NCBI GenBank assembly: GCA_002238445.1
Contig: MPML01000013.1
Span: 31,118 to 95,117 of the forward strand
Origin: Caldilineaceae bacterium bin5
Lineage (GTDB): Bacteria > Chloroflexota > Anaerolineae > Caldilineales > Caldilineaceae
Direction of reading: 5' to 3'
Length of the DNA: 64,000 bases
Shown here: positions 10,087 through 22,481 of the stretch, piece after piece
How positions within the stretch are numbered: position 1 is the stretch's first letter
How the letters are laid out: every line of letters begins with the position of its first letter
Notes under the pieces: model-generated
Seen by the model: the letters and a program-made list of their open reading frames with translations, nothing else
What the model was told of the DNA's origin: nothing
The model's database searches: none
Translations under genes and position numbers: made by a program

Positions 10087-10893
10087 CTATTCCAGGTATT
10101 CAATATCATCCTCTGTCATCTGCGGTCGCCTTCCGCCAAAAACGGCTAGCTCAAAAACTTTGAAGTAACAGTCTACATCTTCAAAGCCGATGTCGCGTAG
10201 CCATTCGCATTGCAACTCAACCGAAGCCAGAATATTTTCCTGTTTGTCATCGCGCTTGTGGTACGCACTGGCGACCTGGTCGCGTGTCTGGGCGTCGCCG
10301 CCAGTCAACTGACTTGCCCACAGGCTGTCGATGAAATAGTCGTCATACAGGGCCTCAATCCGGCGTGTGGACGAGGAGACATGCTCAATGTTCACGAAGA
10401 CACCGCCCTGCAACAGCAAGTCGAAGATGTCCGTGTATACCTGGCTCTTGACGGCATCGGGTTGGTGATGGATGGAAAAGCCGGAGACGATCACATCGAA
10501 AGGAGCATGACTGGAGACGACGTCAAACCAGGAGGGGTCGGAGTAGTCAACTGACGAAACATGGAGCGATTTGCTGTAGGCCCGCAGATTGTGCAGTGCA
10601 GCCTGCAGCATTGGCACTGAGAAGTCGACCAAAGTACCCTTGGCGTGTGGATATTTTTCCAATATTGTCGCCGCCAGGATACCATCGCCGCAGCCGAGGT
10701 CAAGGAAATTTCGTACCTGTTGCTCTCCCTGCGTCTGGTCCTCTTCCGGCCCGGCAATGACGCGCATCATCACATCCAACTGGATCTGGGCCAGTGGGAC
10801 GCTTTTGCGGACATTTCGCAAGAAATTGTCGACCAGAGAGGGGTCTCTCCACACCGAACTCTTGCCATCCACCGGAGGCGCGCCTGTTGTCAT
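10087..10893 (-). CDS. Class I SAM-dependent methyltransferase
   Basis: A 268-residue protein with the Rossmann-fold SAM-binding motif FLDLGCGDGILAATIL, an acidic residue after the second strand (LVDFSVPML), and VIVSGFSIHHQP as motif II/III. The helical C-terminal part is of the type seen in small-molecule methyltransferases. The target is unknown. It sits 90 bases downstream of leuD and upstream of leuB on the same strand, so it appears inserted into a leuCD-leuB operon. It shows no obvious connection to leucine synthesis. Confidence 0.88.
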   Translation of the reverse strand: MTTGAPPVDGKSSVWRDPSLVDNFLRNVRKSVPLAQIQLDVMMRVIAGPEEDQTQGEQQVRNFLDLGCGDGILAATILEKYPHAKGTLVDFSVPMLQAALHNLRAYSKSLHVSSVDYSDPSWFDVVSSHAPFDVIVSGFSIHHQPDAVKSQVYTDIFDLLLQGGVFVNIEHVSSSTRRIEALYDDYFIDSLWASQLTGGDAQTRDQVASAYHKRDDKQENILASVELQCEWLRDIGFEDVDCYFKVFELAVFGGRRPQMTEDDIEYLE

Positions 10894-10983
10894 TCCGCTT
10901 CATCCCAATTCGGTATACCAGTCTTCGGTCTGATGTCGCCACAGCCGGCTCTTCTGCACAGGGCGACGCGAAACCAAGAACTG

Positions 10984-11598
10984 TCAGAGTGACGCCGCGG
11001 CCTCGAAGGCGCTTATCTGCTCCTCCTTGTCCAGAAGATAGCCCAGGTCGTCCAGGCCGCGCAGCATACACTGCTTGCGGAAAGGATCGATCTCGAATGA
11101 CCAGGAGCCATCCGAAGCCGCGTTGCCGCCGTCAAAACCCGGCACTGTAACGGTCTGGCTTGGCAGGTCGATGCTGATGCTTGTATGCGGAACTTCCTCG
11201 ATCAGATCAAGCAACTGGCTGACAGTGTCTTCCGGCATTCTGATCGGCAACAGTCCGTTCTTCAGGCTGTTGTTGTAGAAGATGTCAGCGAATGCTGGTG
11301 AAATCACCGCCCGAAATCCGTATTGGTTGAGAGCCCAGACCGCATGCTCGCGGCTGGAACCGATGCCGAAATTGCGGCCGGCCACCACTATTTCAGATCC
11401 CTGATATTGGGGCTGATTGAGAACGAAATCAGGATTCGGGCTGCCATCGCGATTGTATCGCCACCAGGAGAACAGCCCATCTCCCATTCCCTCCTGCGTG
11501 ACGGCGGTGAGATAGCGGGCCGGAATTATCTGATCGGTGTCGACGTTTTCGGTTCGCAGCGGCAGCGCCGTCGCCTTCAAGGTCGTGAAAGGTTGCAT
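10984..11598 (-). CDS. leuD: 3-isopropylmalate dehydratase small subunit
   Basis: A 204-residue LeuD of the longer bacterial type, which with LeuC isomerises 2- to 3-isopropylmalate. Visible motifs are NVDTDQIIPARYL at the N-terminus and GRNFGIGSSREHAVWAL, the swivelling-domain signature with the active-site serine and arginine. Its ATG shares one base with the leuC stop (TGATG), giving translational coupling. It differs clearly from the second, shorter small subunit at 43267, which belongs to the lysine cluster. Confidence 0.96.
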   Translation of the reverse strand: MQPFTTLKATALPLRTENVDTDQIIPARYLTAVTQEGMGDGLFSWWRYNRDGSPNPDFVLNQPQYQGSEIVVAGRNFGIGSSREHAVWALNQYGFRAVISPAFADIFYNNSLKNGLLPIRMPEDTVSQLLDLIEEVPHTSISIDLPSQTVTVPGFDGGNAASDGSWSFEIDPFRKQCMLRGLDDLGYLLDKEEQISAFEAAASL

Positions 11599-13001
11599 CA
11601 GAGAATCTCCCGCACATCGGTGACACGCCCGTTAATTGCTGCTGCTGCTGCCATGATTGGGCTCATGAGCAGCGAACGGCTGCCCGGCCCCTGCCTGCCC
11701 ATAAAGTTTCGATTGCTTGTGCTTGCCACGTACTTGCCTTCGCCCGCCTTGTCATCATTCATGGCCAGACACATGCTGCAGCCCGCGCCGCGCCATTCAA
11801 AGCCGGCCTCACTGAAGATGCGGTCGAGTCCCTCGGACTCCGCTTGCGCTTTGACGGCCTTGGATCCAGGCACGACAAGCGCCTCCACATGTGCCGGGAC
11901 GCGGCCGCCCTTAGCGATGGCGGCTGCCGCCCGCAGGTCTTCGATGCGGCTGTTTGTGCAGGAGCCAATGAAAACGATATCCACATGCTGGCCTTCGATA
12001 GGTTGACCTTCGGACAGGCCCATATATTCGAGCGCGTTCTGCAGGCTGCGCCTTTCCGCCGGGTCTTCCAGGTCACTCGCTCTGGGCACGCGTTCGGTCA
12101 CGCCTACTCCCTGGCCGGGGTTGGTTCCGTAGGTCACCATTGGCGCAAGAGATGACGCGTCCAGAGTCAGCTCCCGGTCAAATTCTGCATCTTCATCCGT
12201 CTGCAAAGTGCGCCAATAGGCGACAGCCCGGTCCCAGTCGTCGCCTTTGGGCGCGAACTCGCGCCCTTTGATGTAATCGAAGGTGGTCTCGTCCGGCGCA
12301 ATCAGGCCTGCGCGGGCCCCGCCCTCAATGCTCATATTGCATATCGTCATTCGGCTGGCCATGTCTAGCGCCCGGATTGCCGGGCCGCGGTATTCGAAGA
12401 CATGACCGGCCCCGCCGCCGGCGCCGTTCTTGGCGATAATTGCGAGGATAATATCTTTAGCTGTGATTCCCAGGCCCAGCGAACCTTCAACATTGATTGC
12501 AAACGTCTTCGCCTGCGCCTGCATAAGGCACTGCGTCGCCAGTACATAACCGACTTCGCTGGTACCGATGCCGAACGCCAGCGCGCCAAACGCGCCATGC
12601 GTGCTGGTGTGGCTGTCGCCGCACACGATCGTCATTCCTGGCTGGGTGACGCCCAATTCCGGTCCAATCACGTGAACGATACCCTGAATATCTCCCTCGA
12701 TATCGTAGAGTGGAACGTCGAAATCAGCGCAGTTCTGGCGCAGCGCGCGCACCTGCGTGGCCGCGTCTTCCGGCCAGTCGACCTCCACCGCCCCGATTCG
12801 TGTCGGAATGGCGTGGTCCATCGTGGCGAAGGTTTTGTCTGGGCGCCGCACGGGCAATCCCCGCGCACGAAGCGTGTCAAATGCCTGCGGGGAGGTGACT
12901 TCGTGCACAAGGTGGGCGTCGATATACAGCACAGCCGGCGCGCCTTCATCCTGCGCTATGACGTGTGAATCCCAGATTTTCTCGAACAGCGTCTTTCCCA
13001 T
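11598..13001 (-). CDS. leuC: 3-isopropylmalate dehydratase large subunit
   Basis: A 467-residue aconitase-superfamily large subunit with a 4Fe-4S cluster. Motifs are [36 protein letters not shown] and [10 protein letters not shown], which hold the three cluster cysteines, and [10 protein letters not shown] for substrate binding. The frame is open for about 100 codons upstream, but that part is the dispersed repeat read through. The ATG at 13001 ([13 protein letters not shown]) matches the family start and has AAGGA upstream. The length is typical for bacterial LeuC. Confidence 0.96.
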   Translation of the reverse strand: MGKTLFEKIWDSHVIAQDEGAPAVLYIDAHLVHEVTSPQAFDTLRARGLPVRRPDKTFATMDHAIPTRIGAVEVDWPEDAATQVRALRQNCADFDVPLYDIEGDIQGIVHVIGPELGVTQPGMTIVCGDSHTSTHGAFGALAFGIGTSEVGYVLATQCLMQAQAKTFAINVEGSLGLGITAKDIILAIIAKNGAGGGAGHVFEYRGPAIRALDMASRMTICNMSIEGGARAGLIAPDETTFDYIKGREFAPKGDDWDRAVAYWRTLQTDEDAEFDRELTLDASSLAPMVTYGTNPGQGVGVTERVPRASDLEDPAERRSLQNALEYMGLSEGQPIEGQHVDIVFIGSCTNSRIEDLRAAAAIAKGGRVPAHVEALVVPGSKAVKAQAESEGLDRIFSEAGFEWRGAGCSMCLAMNDDKAGEGKYVASTSNRNFMGRQGPGSRSLLMSPIMAAAAAINGRVTDVREIL

Positions 13002-13046
13002 TCTCGATATCCTTACCTGAATCTTCTTGGCAAATTTAGAACCAAC

Positions 13047-13330
13047 GTAACTACTCAGCCGCAACTGATTCGCAGCCCTGAAAGAGGCGAGCAAAGGTGT
13101 TCTTTCTCCCCTCAATGTTGTATTTTTGGCGGTCGGGCCTTCGGCCCTCCCTTGTGCAGGGGCTGCGCCCCCGCAACGCCCCCCTACAAAACCATGCCTC
13201 ACCGACCGTGTGCCTTCTTCGCAACCTGTCGGCTGGCGAGCATGGCGGCGGCTGCACACCAGTTGCGTCACCAAGAGCCTGAATGGTTCCAAGGATGACT
13301 GGCTGGTCAACTGCTGTGGCTTAGAAGTTA
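13047..13330. repeat. Composite dispersed repeat, copy 2
   Basis: Fills the gap between gltD and leuC. The left module at about 13047-13115 begins GTAACTACTCAGCCGCAACT. The palindromic core at 13130-13208 is bounded by CGGTCGG and CCGACCG. A right tail of about 120 bases includes GTCGGCTGGCGAGCATG and TGAATGGTTCCAAG, and matches the tail after 42298. Leucine genes start immediately after it, so the element lies in the untranslated leader or spacer of leuC. Confidence 0.85.
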
Positions 13331-13342
13331 CGAACCAACCGC

Positions 13343-14842
13343 TTAGGGCAGGCTCGTCTCACCCATCAGAAAACGGTCGCATTCGCGCGCCGCGCCGCGA
13401 CCTTCATTGATCGCCCATACAACCAGGCTCTGTCCGCGGCGCATGTCGCCTGCCGCGAAAACCCCGGGTACATTGGTGGCGAAATCGTCGTATTCGGCCT
13501 GGGCGTTGGAGCGGGCATCCCTGTCAACACCGAGTTGATCCAGAACCGGGTTCTCCGGCCCGCGAAAGCCCATTGCCAGAAACACCAGCTGGGCAGGCCA
13601 CACTTTCTCAGTTCCCGGTACCTCGCGCAACTGGGGACGTTGTCCGTTTTCGCTCGGCAGCCACTCAATCATGACCGTATGCAACTCCTTAAGCCGGCCA
13701 TGTTCGTCTCCTACGAACCTCTTGGTGCTGATCAGGAAAGTGCGCGGGTCGTCGCCAAAGCGGGCCGCGGCCTCGGCGTGACCGTAGTCGACACGAAAAA
13801 TGTTCGGCCATTCGGGCCACGGATTGCTTGGGGCCCGTTCTGGCGGCGGCATGGGCATGATTTCGAACATGTTGACGCTATTGCACCCGTGCCGCATAGC
13901 AGTCCCAAGGCAGTCGTTGCCCGTGTCACCGCCTCCAATTACGATTACGTCTTTGCCTTCGGCAGATATGAAGGGGTAACTGTAACCCTCACCGGGAACC
14001 TCGCCATACTTGCCATCCAGGAGATTCTTGGTATTGCCGTGCAGGAACTCCATCGCAAAGTGAACGCCTTCCAACTCCCTGCCCTCAATTGGCAGATTAT
14101 TTGGATTGGTGGCGCCGCCGCAGAGCACAATGCCATCGTTCTCGTCCAGGAGGCTGTCGGCCGGAATGTCCGTGCCAATTTCGCAGTTGGTGACGAAGGT
14201 CACGCCTTCCGCGCGCATCAGATCGACGCGCTGTTCTACGCGCTCCTTCTCCAGCTTCATGTTGGGGATGCCGTACATCAGCAGCCCGCCGATCCTGTCC
14301 GCTCTTTCATAGACGGTAACGGTATGTCCGGCAGAGTTGAGTTGCGCGGCGCAGGCCAGACCCGCCGGCCCTGAACCGACGACCGCAACCTTCTTACCGG
14401 TGCGAACTGAGGGCGGCTGCGGGTGGACCCAGCCTTCTTCGAAGCCCCTGTCGATGATCGCGCATTCGATGCTCTTGATCGTGACCGGCGGATCAATGAT
14501 GCCCAAGGTGCAGGAGCCTTCACACGGCGCCGGGCAGACGCGGCCGGTGAACTCAGGAAAATTGTTGGTAGCATGCAGCCTGTCCAGCGCTTCCCGCCAC
14601 CGGTTCTGATACACCAGATCGTTCCACTCCGGGATCAGATTATTGATCGGGCAGCCACCTTCCGGCATCGTTCCGGTATGGCAGAAGGGGATACCGCAGT
14701 CCATGCAGCGGGCACCCTGGTGCTGAAGGTCCTCTGTCGATAAATGGAGATGAAATTCATCCCAATCTTGAATTCGCTCAAGGGGCGCGCGCTCTGGAAA
14801 GGGCTGCCGCTCGAATTCAAGAAAGCCGGTAGGTTTACCCAT
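13343..14842 (-). CDS. gltD: Glutamate synthase (NADPH) small subunit
   Basis: A 499-residue FAD flavoprotein that passes electrons from NAD(P)H to the large subunit. The N-terminal ferredoxin-like domain carries cysteine motifs [10 protein letters not shown] and [12 protein letters not shown]. Next come an FAD dinucleotide motif [17 protein letters not shown] and an NAD(P) motif [35 protein letters not shown], near the end, is the second FAD contact. The ATG at 14842 has AGGAG eight bases upstream; upstream open frame is spurious. It follows gltB by 77 bases. Confidence 0.96.
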   Translation of the reverse strand: MGKPTGFLEFERQPFPERAPLERIQDWDEFHLHLSTEDLQHQGARCMDCGIPFCHTGTMPEGGCPINNLIPEWNDLVYQNRWREALDRLHATNNFPEFTGRVCPAPCEGSCTLGIIDPPVTIKSIECAIIDRGFEEGWVHPQPPSVRTGKKVAVVGSGPAGLACAAQLNSAGHTVTVYERADRIGGLLMYGIPNMKLEKERVEQRVDLMRAEGVTFVTNCEIGTDIPADSLLDENDGIVLCGGATNPNNLPIEGRELEGVHFAMEFLHGNTKNLLDGKYGEVPGEGYSYPFISAEGKDVIVIGGGDTGNDCLGTAMRHGCNSVNMFEIMPMPPPERAPSNPWPEWPNIFRVDYGHAEAAARFGDDPRTFLISTKRFVGDEHGRLKELHTVMIEWLPSENGQRPQLREVPGTEKVWPAQLVFLAMGFRGPENPVLDQLGVDRDARSNAQAEYDDFATNVPGVFAAGDMRRGQSLVVWAINEGRGAARECDRFLMGETSLP

Positions 14843-14919
14843 TCTATATCTCCTGACTGCGTATTGCGTTGTGGGTTTCAGCTCGCAATACCTGGTCGAG
14901 ATTTTCGGTAACGCAATAC

Positions 14920-17900
14920 TCAGTTGCCGCTCACCCGCGCCGCCACGTCCTGGCTGTTGCGTTCGAAGGCGGCCATCAGCGCCTCCTGGCCCTTGAGACC
15001 GGTGGCTTCTACTTCGGCAAGGCATTGCAGCATCCGCTTATAGTCTTTCGGCATTACTTTGATAATGTTGGACAAAGACGCATCCCAGTCTGAAAGCACC
15101 CGTTGGGCCACTTCCGAGTTGGTATAGGCGTAGTGGCGCTGAATCAATTCCCGTACTTCGGCGATTTCTTCCGGATCTTGCAACGCTTCCGTCTCTACCA
15201 TTTCCGGGTTAACGCGCTGTTTGAAGTAGACGCCGTCAACGGGTTCCTCGTCAAGAACGTAGGCGATGCCGCCCGACATACCTGCGGCAAAGTTTCTTCC
15301 CGTGCGCCCGAGTACGACCACTCTGCCGCCTGTCATGTATTCGCAGCCATGGTCGCCGACACCTTCAATAACCGCATGCATCCCCGAATTGCGTACACAG
15401 AAGCGCTCGCCAGCCATGCCGCGGACATAGGCCTCACCACTGGTCGCGCCGTAGAAGGCCACATTGCCGATAATAATATTGTCTTCGGCCTTGAACGTCG
15501 AACCATAGGGCGGATAAGCGATAATCTTGCCGCCGGAGAGTCCCTTGCCAAAATAATCGTTGCCGTCGCCCTCCAGTTCGAGCGTCATGCCCTTAGGGAT
15601 AAAGGCGCCAAAGCTCTGACCGGCCGCGCCCTGGAAATGCAGTTGAATAGTGTCTTCCGGCAGTCCGTCAGGCCCAAAGCGGCGGGTGATTTCACTGCCT
15701 GTAATGGTACCGACCACCCGGTTGGTGTTGCGAATTGGCAGGGACTCCTTCACCTTCGTCAACGACACACTTTTGCCTTCGTCCTGCTGGGCGGCGTGGG
15801 CTTCCTGCACGTCCTCGGCGCTGTTTTCGAGTGCCGGCATACAGAGGTAGAGGAGGGTCGTGTTGTCAAGCGCTTTGTCCAGACCGTGATCCTGTTCGAT
15901 CTGACAGTAACGTCCCCAATCTTCTGGCACGTCTGGCCGGTGCAAGATCGCAGTCAGGTCGATGCCCTGGGCTTTCCAGTGTTTGATGGCCTTGGGCGGG
16001 AGCAAGCGGTCTGTACGCCCGATCATCTCATTTACAGTACGGAAGCCAAGCTTCGCCATGTACTCCCGCAGCTCCTGGGCCATGAACTGCATGAAATTGA
16101 CCACGTCCTGCGGGTCGCCTGTAAATTTCTTCCGTAGCTCGGGGTTCTGCGTGGCGACTCCGACCGGGCAGGTGTCCAGATGACAGACGCGCATCATGAT
16201 GCATCCCAGGGCTACGAGCGGACTCGTGGCAAAGCCGTATTCTTCGGCCCCCAACAGTGCAGCAATCGCCAGGTCGCGCCCGGTCTTTAGCTGGCCGTCT
16301 GTCTCTACCACCACACGGCTGCGCAGATTGTTTATGAGCAGCGTTTGGTGGGTCTCGGCGACGCCCAGCTCCCACGGCAGGCCGGCATGTTTGATGCTCG
16401 TCTGCGGGGAGGCGCCGGTCCCGCCGTCGTGGCCGCTGATAAGAATAACGTCGGCGTGACCCTTGGCGACCCCGGCTGCGACGGTTCCCACACCTACCTC
16501 TGACACTAGTTTGACGTTGATGCGGGCATTATGATTGGAATTCTTGAGGTCGTGGATCAGTTCGGCCAAGTCCTCGATCGAATAGATGTCATGGTGGGGC
16601 GGCGGCGAGATCAGTCCGACGCCCGGCGTCGAGTGCCGCACCTCGGCAATCCACGGATATACTTTCTTGCCGGGCAGCTGTCCCCCTTCGCCCGGCTTTG
16701 CCCCTTGCGCCATCTTTATCTGCAGCTCTCTGGCGTTGACCAGGTAGTTGCTGGTCACGCCGAATCGAGCCGAGGCCACCTGTTTGATGGCGCTGTTCTT
16801 CGAGTCGCCGTTCGGTTCAAGATGATAGCGGGCCGGATCTTCGCCGCCTTCACCGGTATTGCTGCGTCCGCCGATGCGGTTCATCGCAATCGCCAGAGTC
16901 TCGTGTGCCTCTTTGCTGATCGATCCGTAGGACATCGCCCCCGTTTTGAAGCGCTTGCAAATGTCCTCTACCGGTTCCACCTCTTCGATTGGAATACTCT
17001 CTACCCCGTCGAGATTGAACTCAAGCAAGCCGCGCAGGTTGCACCACTCCTTATTCATCTCGTCGATGTCATGCGTGTAGGCCTTGAACGAGGCATAGTC
17101 GTTGTCGCGGGCCGCCTTTTGCAACAGGTGAACCGTGCGGGGATTGAACAGATGCAGTTCGCCGTCTTTGCGCCACTGGTAATCGCCGCCGGGAGAGAGC
17201 AGTTGGCCGGCGTGACCATTACCATTGGAAGCAGCCGGTCCGGCGCGTTCAACGCCGGGCGCGTGGCCGTTTGTCTGAGCTGAGGCAAAGATGCGGACAG
17301 GGTAAGCCCGGTCGTGGCGCATCTTGATTTCGTCATAGATTTCCGGCAGATCGATTCCTTCGACGCGGCTGGATGTCCAGGTGAAGTATTTGTCCACCAG
17401 ATTCTGGCTGAGGCCAAGTGCCTCGAAAATCTGCGCGCCGCAGTAGCTCTGAATCGTCGAAATTCCCATCTTCGACAGCACTTTGACGACACCCTTCATT
17501 GCTGCTTTGACATAATTGTAAATCGCCGTGTCGTGGTCGATATCGACGAGCAGCCGGTTCTGGATCATCTGATCCAGCGTCTCCATCGCCAGATACGGGT
17601 TGACCGCCGTCGCGCCAAAACCGATCAGCAGGGCCAGGTGATGGACCTCACGCGGTTCGCCAGACTCGACGACCAGAGCGGTTTGAGTGCGTGTTTCATT
17701 GCGGATCAGGTGGTGATGCAATCCGGACGTTGCCAGCAGGGCAGGGATCGGCGCGGTGCCGGGGGCGACTCCCCGGTCCGAAAGAATCAGGATATTGGTC
17801 CCTTCCGCAATAGCGTCCGTAGCCGCTTGGAAGAGATCCTCAAGCGCCTGTTCCAGCGCCTTATGCCCACCATTCACGTCAAAGAGGATAGGCAGTGTCT

Positions 17901-19740
17901 TAGCGCGGAAATCACTTGCATCGGTATGTTGAATGTGCTGAATTTTGGCAAGTTCCTCATTGGTGAGGATCGGGCGACTCAGCTTCAACTGGCGGCAGTT
18001 CTCCGGCTTCGTCTCAAGAAGATTCAACTCGGTGCCCATCATCACTTCAGTAGCGGTAATCAGTTCCTCGCGAATTGCGTCAATGGGCGGGTTGGTCACC
18101 TGGGCAAAGAGCTGCTTGAAATAGTTGTACAGAAGTTGCGAGTGGTTGGAGAGGGCTGCGGCCGGTGTGTCGTTGCCCATGGCGCCCAGAGCTTCAACAC
18201 CGTCGGTTGCCATCGGCGCAAGCAAAATACGCAACTGCTCGAAGGTATAACCGAAAATCTGCTGTCGCTCGAGCATAGTTGCATGGTCAACGCCCGGCAC
18301 TTCGACATCCGGCTGCTGAATTTCATCCAGGCTGACCAGGTGCTCGTCAAGCCACGCACGGTAAGGATGCGCCGCGGCCATCGTCTCTTTCAGCTCCTCG
18401 TCGGAGATGATGCGTCCTTCTTCTGTATCGACAAGGAACATCCGCCCCGGTTCCAGGCGCGACTTTTTGAGGATGCGGTCCGGTTCGATCGCCAGTACAC
18501 CTACCTCGGACGCCATCACCACAATGCCGTCTCTGGTGACACAGTAGCGAGAGGGACGCAGGCCGTTGCGGTCTAGCACGGCGCCTACTATCGTGCCATC
18601 GGTGAATACCATTGAGGCCGGTCCGTCCCACGGTTCCATCATCGTGCTGTGGTATTCGTAGAAAGCCTTTTTGGCGTCGCTCATCGTTTCATGCTGCGAC
18701 CACGGCTCCGGGATCATCATCATCATCGCATGCGGCAACGAGCGCCCGGACAGATAGAGAAACTCCATCGTCTCGTCGAACTTGGCCGAGTCGCTGCCGT
18801 CCTCATGAATGATAGGCAGCACCTTCTTGATGTCGTCGCCGAACAACTCGCTTTCAAAATGCGACTGTCGGGCATACATCCAGTTTTCGTTGCCGCGCAA
18901 AGTGTTGATCTCACCATTGTGGATCATGTACCGGTAAGGGTGAGCGCGCTCCCAACTGGGGAAGGTATTTGTACTGAAGCGGGAGTGGATAACTATCAGT
19001 CCCGATTCCATGTCTTCATCCTGCAAGTCCGGGTAGAATCCCTCGACCTGCGGCGCCATCAACATACCCTTATAGACAACCGTGCGTGCAGAGAGACTGG
19101 CGATATAGAAAGATCTGCCTTCGCGAAGAGGCGAGTAGCGAATCTGGTTCTCTGCCAACTTGCGTATCACATAGAGTTTGCGTTCAAAAGCAAGGTCGTC
19201 ACCGCCAGTCAGCCGCTCGTCATTGCGCCCGATGAAGACCTGGCGGACGACCGGTTCCCCCAAACGCGCAGTATGGCCCAACGCATCATTGACGGTCGGC
19301 ACCGTGCGCCAGCCGAGCACGGTCTGGCCTTCAGAGCGAATTATCTTTTCGAAGATCTGCTCACAGCGGAAACGGAAGTCCCCTCTCTGCGGCAGGAAGA
19401 CCATCCCTACTGCGTACTCGCCTTCAGGCGGGAGCTCAATGCCCTCCTCATCGGCAACCTTCTGCATGAATTTGTCGGGCATCTGTATAAGGACGCCGGC
19501 CCCGTCGCCAGTGTTCGGCTCGCATCCGCACGCGCCGCGATGCGCCAGATTGAACAGCACTTCCAACCCTTGCGAAACTATAGAATGTGACTTTCGGCCC
19601 TTGATGTCGACGACGAATCCTACGCCGCAAGCGTCGTGTTCGTAGCGTGGATCGTAGAGGCCCTGCTTTGCCGGGAGTCCGGTACCAGGATGGAGCGCGG
19701 GATGTTTACAAGAGGTAGGAATAAGTTGCATTTCCGACAT
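14920..19740 (-). CDS. gltB: Glutamate synthase large subunit
   Basis: A 1606-residue GltB that makes two glutamates from glutamine and 2-oxoglutarate. The N-terminal 37 residues form a propeptide, and Cys38 in EHDACGVGF is the expected catalytic nucleophile of the glutaminase domain after processing. The central domain, the FMN-binding barrel (about residues 900-1250, with [10 protein letters not shown] and [12 protein letters not shown]) and the 3Fe-4S cysteines in [15 protein letters not shown] follow. The C-terminal GXGXG beta-helix domain includes [15 protein letters not shown] and [12 protein letters not shown]. Length is slightly above the usual 1,480-1,550 because of a Gly/Asn-rich insertion near residue 830. 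A good promoter lies about 210 bases upstream. Confidence 0.97.
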   Translation of the reverse strand: MSEMQLIPTSCKHPALHPGTGLPAKQGLYDPRYEHDACGVGFVVDIKGRKSHSIVSQGLEVLFNLAHRGACGCEPNTGDGAGVLIQMPDKFMQKVADEEGIELPPEGEYAVGMVFLPQRGDFRFRCEQIFEKIIRSEGQTVLGWRTVPTVNDALGHTARLGEPVVRQVFIGRNDERLTGGDDLAFERKLYVIRKLAENQIRYSPLREGRSFYIASLSARTVVYKGMLMAPQVEGFYPDLQDEDMESGLIVIHSRFSTNTFPSWERAHPYRYMIHNGEINTLRGNENWMYARQSHFESELFGDDIKKVLPIIHEDGSDSAKFDETMEFLYLSGRSLPHAMMMMIPEPWSQHETMSDAKKAFYEYHSTMMEPWDGPASMVFTDGTIVGAVLDRNGLRPSRYCVTRDGIVVMASEVGVLAIEPDRILKKSRLEPGRMFLVDTEEGRIISDEELKETMAAAHPYRAWLDEHLVSLDEIQQPDVEVPGVDHATMLERQQIFGYTFEQLRILLAPMATDGVEALGAMGNDTPAAALSNHSQLLYNYFKQLFAQVTNPPIDAIREELITATEVMMGTELNLLETKPENCRQLKLSRPILTNEELAKIQHIQHTDASDFRAKTLPILFDVNGGHKALEQALEDLFQAATDAIAEGTNILILSDRGVAPGTAPIPALLATSGLHHHLIRNETRTQTALVVESGEPREVHHLALLIGFGATAVNPYLAMETLDQMIQNRLLVDIDHDTAIYNYVKAAMKGVVKVLSKMGISTIQSYCGAQIFEALGLSQNLVDKYFTWTSSRVEGIDLPEIYDEIKMRHDRAYPVRIFASAQTNGHAPGVERAGPAASNGNGHAGQLLSPGGDYQWRKDGELHLFNPRTVHLLQKAARDNDYASFKAYTHDIDEMNKEWCNLRGLLEFNLDGVESIPIEEVEPVEDICKRFKTGAMSYGSISKEAHETLAIAMNRIGGRSNTGEGGEDPARYHLEPNGDSKNSAIKQVASARFGVTSNYLVNARELQIKMAQGAKPGEGGQLPGKKVYPWIAEVRHSTPGVGLISPPPHHDIYSIEDLAELIHDLKNSNHNARINVKLVSEVGVGTVAAGVAKGHADVILISGHDGGTGASPQTSIKHAGLPWELGVAETHQTLLINNLRSRVVVETDGQLKTGRDLAIAALLGAEEYGFATSPLVALGCIMMRVCHLDTCPVGVATQNPELRKKFTGDPQDVVNFMQFMAQELREYMAKLGFRTVNEMIGRTDRLLPPKAIKHWKAQGIDLTAILHRPDVPEDWGRYCQIEQDHGLDKALDNTTLLYLCMPALENSAEDVQEAHAAQQDEGKSVSLTKVKESLPIRNTNRVVGTITGSEITRRFGPDGLPEDTIQLHFQGAAGQSFGAFIPKGMTLELEGDGNDYFGKGLSGGKIIAYPPYGSTFKAEDNIIIGNVAFYGATSGEAYVRGMAGERFCVRNSGMHAVIEGVGDHGCEYMTGGRVVVLGRTGRNFAAGMSGGIAYVLDEEPVDGVYFKQRVNPEMVETEALQDPEEIAEVRELIQRHYAYTNSEVAQRVLSDWDASLSNIIKVMPKDYKRMLQCLAEVEATGLKGQEALMAAFERNSQDVAARVSGN

Positions 19741-19948
19741 AACGACATCTCCCCAATAAAGTCTTGCGATTCGCGTCGTTCATTCAGAGCAGTTGATTAG
19801 GAGGTACCTTCTCTGCATCTGAGCGGCAAAAGCCGGCGGCTGATGCGAAGCAAGAGCGTCTGCAAAGACCGGATGACGTCGTTGTCGAATCGCGAATACC
19901 TTGCCTACAGGCATATTCTGGCGGGATACACCCGCGATCATAGCATAT

Positions 19949-19977
19949 AATGTACACGAGAAAAGGCTGTCCGTCAA
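19949..19977 (-). promoter_or_regulatory. Likely sigma-70 promoter of gltBD, with roughly 200-nt leader
   Basis: Reading on the minus strand, TTGACG (19977-19972) is followed after 17 bases by TACATT (19954-19949), with an alternative TATGAT a little downstream. The transcript would carry about 200 untranslated bases before gltB, starting with a small CGGG-GTGTAT-CCCG hairpin. I see no known riboswitch in this leader. The stretch from 19978 to 20223, behind the promoter and beyond the end of the next operon, holds no recognisable gene or terminator. Confidence 0.6.
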
Positions 19978-20223
19978 CTTTTTGCCTGTTTGAGGAACAC
20001 GCCGGATTCTGGTCTCTGTCAGACAGAACCGAGGTCTATCTGTCTTGTGCTATTTCGGCTTGGCGAGAATGCTAGAACGGGGTGAGATTGTAGCGTGAGT
20101 TCAGTGGCCAGATCTGTGGACTGCACTACGATCTCAACGACCGCTGGAACCTGGTGCAGGAGATCCAATCCCGAGAGACGGCCCGGCAGTTAACCGAGCG
20201 CCCGCAGAGTACGGGACTCTCCG

Positions 20224-20553
20224 TCAACTATTGTCTCCTTCGACTGGCAAGCGATAACCATTGCCGTAGAGGATTACTTCGACACCACCATCTACGACCA
20301 AAGGGTGGCTGAATTTTACTCCAAGGACCCCATCATAGCCCCGATCCGCCGCTTTCTTCTCCAAGTCGGCGAGGCCCTGCTCGATTGCTTTTTCGATCAG
20401 TGCTTCGTAATGGGTCATGCGCCCGCCGACGAGATTACGGATGTTTTCTCTGACATCTCTTACGATATTGGCCGCGTATACGACGACGACGAAGAGGAAC
20501 TCGCCGACTTCGACATCGGAGCGGTGGGGTTGATCGAGGGCGATCAATTTCAT
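20224..20553 (-). CDS. YbjQ/UPF0145 family (heavy-metal-binding-like) protein
   Basis: A 109-residue protein starting [19 protein letters not shown]. The middle matches the YbjQ/UPF0145 pattern: [19 protein letters not shown], then a helix ([20 protein letters not shown]), then [10 protein letters not shown] and a final strand [11 protein letters not shown]. Characterised relatives form small oligomers; a metal role has been proposed but is uncertain. The ATG overlaps the stop of the preceding membrane protein gene by four bases (ATGA), so the two are translationally coupled. This is the last gene of the three-gene operon 25567-20224. Upstream frame beyond 20553 is antisense to nothing useful and lies inside the preceding gene. 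Confidence 0.8.
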   Translation of the reverse strand: MKLIALDQPHRSDVEVGEFLFVVVVYAANIVRDVRENIRNLVGGRMTHYEALIEKAIEQGLADLEKKAADRGYDGVLGVKFSHPLVVDGGVEVILYGNGYRLPVEGDNS

Positions 20554-22481
20554 TTTCGGTCCCTGTCTGCCTCGCGGTGATCTGGTACATTGACGGTCAC
20601 ATTCACTTCCGTGCGGCGACGACCCCAAGCGATTTTCAGAATGAGAAACAGCAGTAGCAGTCCACCTAGAATGGAGAGCAAGTTGCGCGGATTGCTTATG
20701 GTAGTTCCATTCTTTACCCAGAACAGCAGCCAGGAGACATCGCCGGATAGCACGGGGCCCAAGTCCTCCAAGACTTGGAAAATCCTGCCTGGCCACTGCT
20801 CCCTATCCGTTCCTTCTGAGAGAAAGCGAAGTGCTGCCTGCAGGTTCTGACTTTGAAGTAACGCATTCTGAACAGTTTCGCTTTCGAGCAAAGAAATCAG
20901 TGCCGGATTGTTCAGAACGGAACTCGCCAGAAATTCTGCATCCTGAGGTGACAGTGCCTTCAGATACGTGGCGGCGATTAGAGAAAGTTGATCTGTGTTC
21001 AAATCGCCAAGGAGCAAGGATCGAGCAGATTCCAATGTAAGGGCCAATAGTGCCTCTCTCTCCTCCGAGTTCAGTGACATCGACTTACGAATGGCTGTCT
21101 CGTCTTCTAGCCCCAAAACGTTTTCCAATGCATCGCGGTCCACAAAGTCAGCTGCTTCACTCACGAGATACAATTGGTGCTGGACCACTTTGACAATGAG
21201 GTCGCTAGCGAGTTCGGCCCAACTGATGAGCGTTTCCGATCTTCCCGAATGCCGAAAAATCTCCAATGATTCTTCAGGAAGAGTTTGCATGAACTCGAAC
21301 TGCCCTGAATTGAGCAGATCCTCCAGCCTGTCCGGCTCATACTCTTCCACCAATGCAACAAGTTCTGAAAGCTTGGCAAGTTGATCTACCTCTGTGAAGT
21401 CCAGGATCTGCTTGAAGCGTGGATTCGTCTCGGATAATGCGAGGACGCGAGCAAACTTCCGGCGGAAATCCTGCCACTGGCTGAAAGCACTATCTGCAAC
21501 ATTTCTCGCCAGAGTAGGCATTTCCAGTCGCAGCCCTTCACCCACAGCCTCAGCCATCCATTCTTGCATTTCAGTCTTGACAGTGTCTTCTTGGAATGAG
21601 TCTTGGATGAAAGGCAGCGCCCCATCTCTGGAGTTGTACAGGTCAATGACGACAAGAGCGCCTCCGACAATCCAACCAACGAAAGGGATGCCCGTGACTA
21701 CAATACTGCCAAGAATACGTGACAAGATTGTTGCAATGATATTCCTTGTTACTATGCTTGTCAGCCTCTTGACTATCGCGACTCCAATTTGGGTACCAAT
21801 GACTACTGCCACGCCGCCTGCAAGGTTCGAATGAATCTCGAGGATGTCAAGAAAGTTCTGATCAGTATCCGGATCGAGCTTCAACAGTTCCAAATCTGCC
21901 TCTATCTGCCGGTTCAACTCTACTGTTAAAGTTTTTGAGAACCGTCCACCGATGAACTCCTGCACGCAGATCAGTGCCGAAGACGCCGACTTAGCCGTCA
22001 CCAATCGAATCTCTTCCACGATGTCGTCTGCGACCAGAGTCGAAAGTTCTTCAAATCGACTCGCGAATCCATCGGAGCCGAAAGCTTCTTTAGCCACCCT
22101 CGTTGCCAACTCCTCGGCTTTGGAAGGAGCCCACCCCGACCAGATCCGTTCCCAGAAGCCTGTATCACTGCGGACCAAATCGATTGCGTCATTTACGGCA
22201 CTGTCTACTTTCAAGTCCATTCCCATGTCTCGCCAGTGGCGATTTACAATCCCGACTACATCGAGACGACCCTGCTCATCCGCGACCACCGTTTGGGTGA
22301 TCCTGTTCAATTCGTCGCGCAGACTGGCTTCGTCAACCTGGTCACATTCTTCAAATGTGTAGGAGCCAGGAGCGGTACTTTGGGCCCTGGCCGCACTTGG
22401 AAGCGACAACGACATAAGCAGCAGCGAGATGAAAAAAGAGACTGTCAGACTGTAACGCTGCTTCTGGTTTGGCTTCTGCAC
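20550..22481 (-). CDS. Unknown exported, membrane-anchored protein B (paralogue of the upstream 1028-residue protein)
   Basis: I do not recognise this 643-residue protein. Residues 1-33 form a signal peptide ending near ARAQ. Residues 40-200 form a domain shared with its neighbour, with cysteines at 46 (FEECDQ) and 172 ([12 protein letters not shown]) that could form a disulfide. Residues 216-283 are strongly hydrophobic and glycine-rich, in two segments like a membrane hairpin (around [12 protein letters not shown] and [18 protein letters not shown]). Residues 345-555 match one copy of the roughly 195-residue repeat of the neighbour. A transmembrane helix lies at about 601-618, then a basic tail. 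The start is GTG, with a strong AGGAGGT inside the last codons of the upstream gene, sharing one base with its stop (TAGTG). Confidence 0.85.
   Translation of the reverse strand: MQKPNQKQRYSLTVSFFISLLLMSLSLPSAARAQSTAPGSYTFEECDQVDEASLRDELNRITQTVVADEQGRLDVVGIVNRHWRDMGMDLKVDSAVNDAIDLVRSDTGFWERIWSGWAPSKAEELATRVAKEAFGSDGFASRFEELSTLVADDIVEEIRLVTAKSASSALICVQEFIGGRFSKTLTVELNRQIEADLELLKLDPDTDQNFLDILEIHSNLAGGVAVVIGTQIGVAIVKRLTSIVTRNIIATILSRILGSIVVTGIPFVGWIVGGALVVIDLYNSRDGALPFIQDSFQEDTVKTEMQEWMAEAVGEGLRLEMPTLARNVADSAFSQWQDFRRKFARVLALSETNPRFKQILDFTEVDQLAKLSELVALVEEYEPDRLEDLLNSGQFEFMQTLPEESLEIFRHSGRSETLISWAELASDLIVKVVQHQLYLVSEAADFVDRDALENVLGLEDETAIRKSMSLNSEEREALLALTLESARSLLLGDLNTDQLSLIAATYLKALSPQDAEFLASSVLNNPALISLLESETVQNALLQSQNLQAALRFLSEGTDREQWPGRIFQVLEDLGPVLSGDVSWLLFWVKNGTTISNPRNLLSILGGLLLLFLILKIAWGRRRTEVNVTVNVPDHREADRDRK

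Noticed and set aside
13002..13310. N-terminal extension of leuC
   Set aside because: The extra codons are the dispersed repeat read through; the family start and ribosome site are at 13001.
17314..18576. 420-codon plus-strand open frame
   Set aside because: Antisense to gltB; no ribosome site and no motif.
19780..19977. 65-codon frame in the gltB leader
   Set aside because: It starts at TTG inside the -35 box of the predicted promoter, has no ribosome site and shows no amino-acid bias suggesting a leader peptide.
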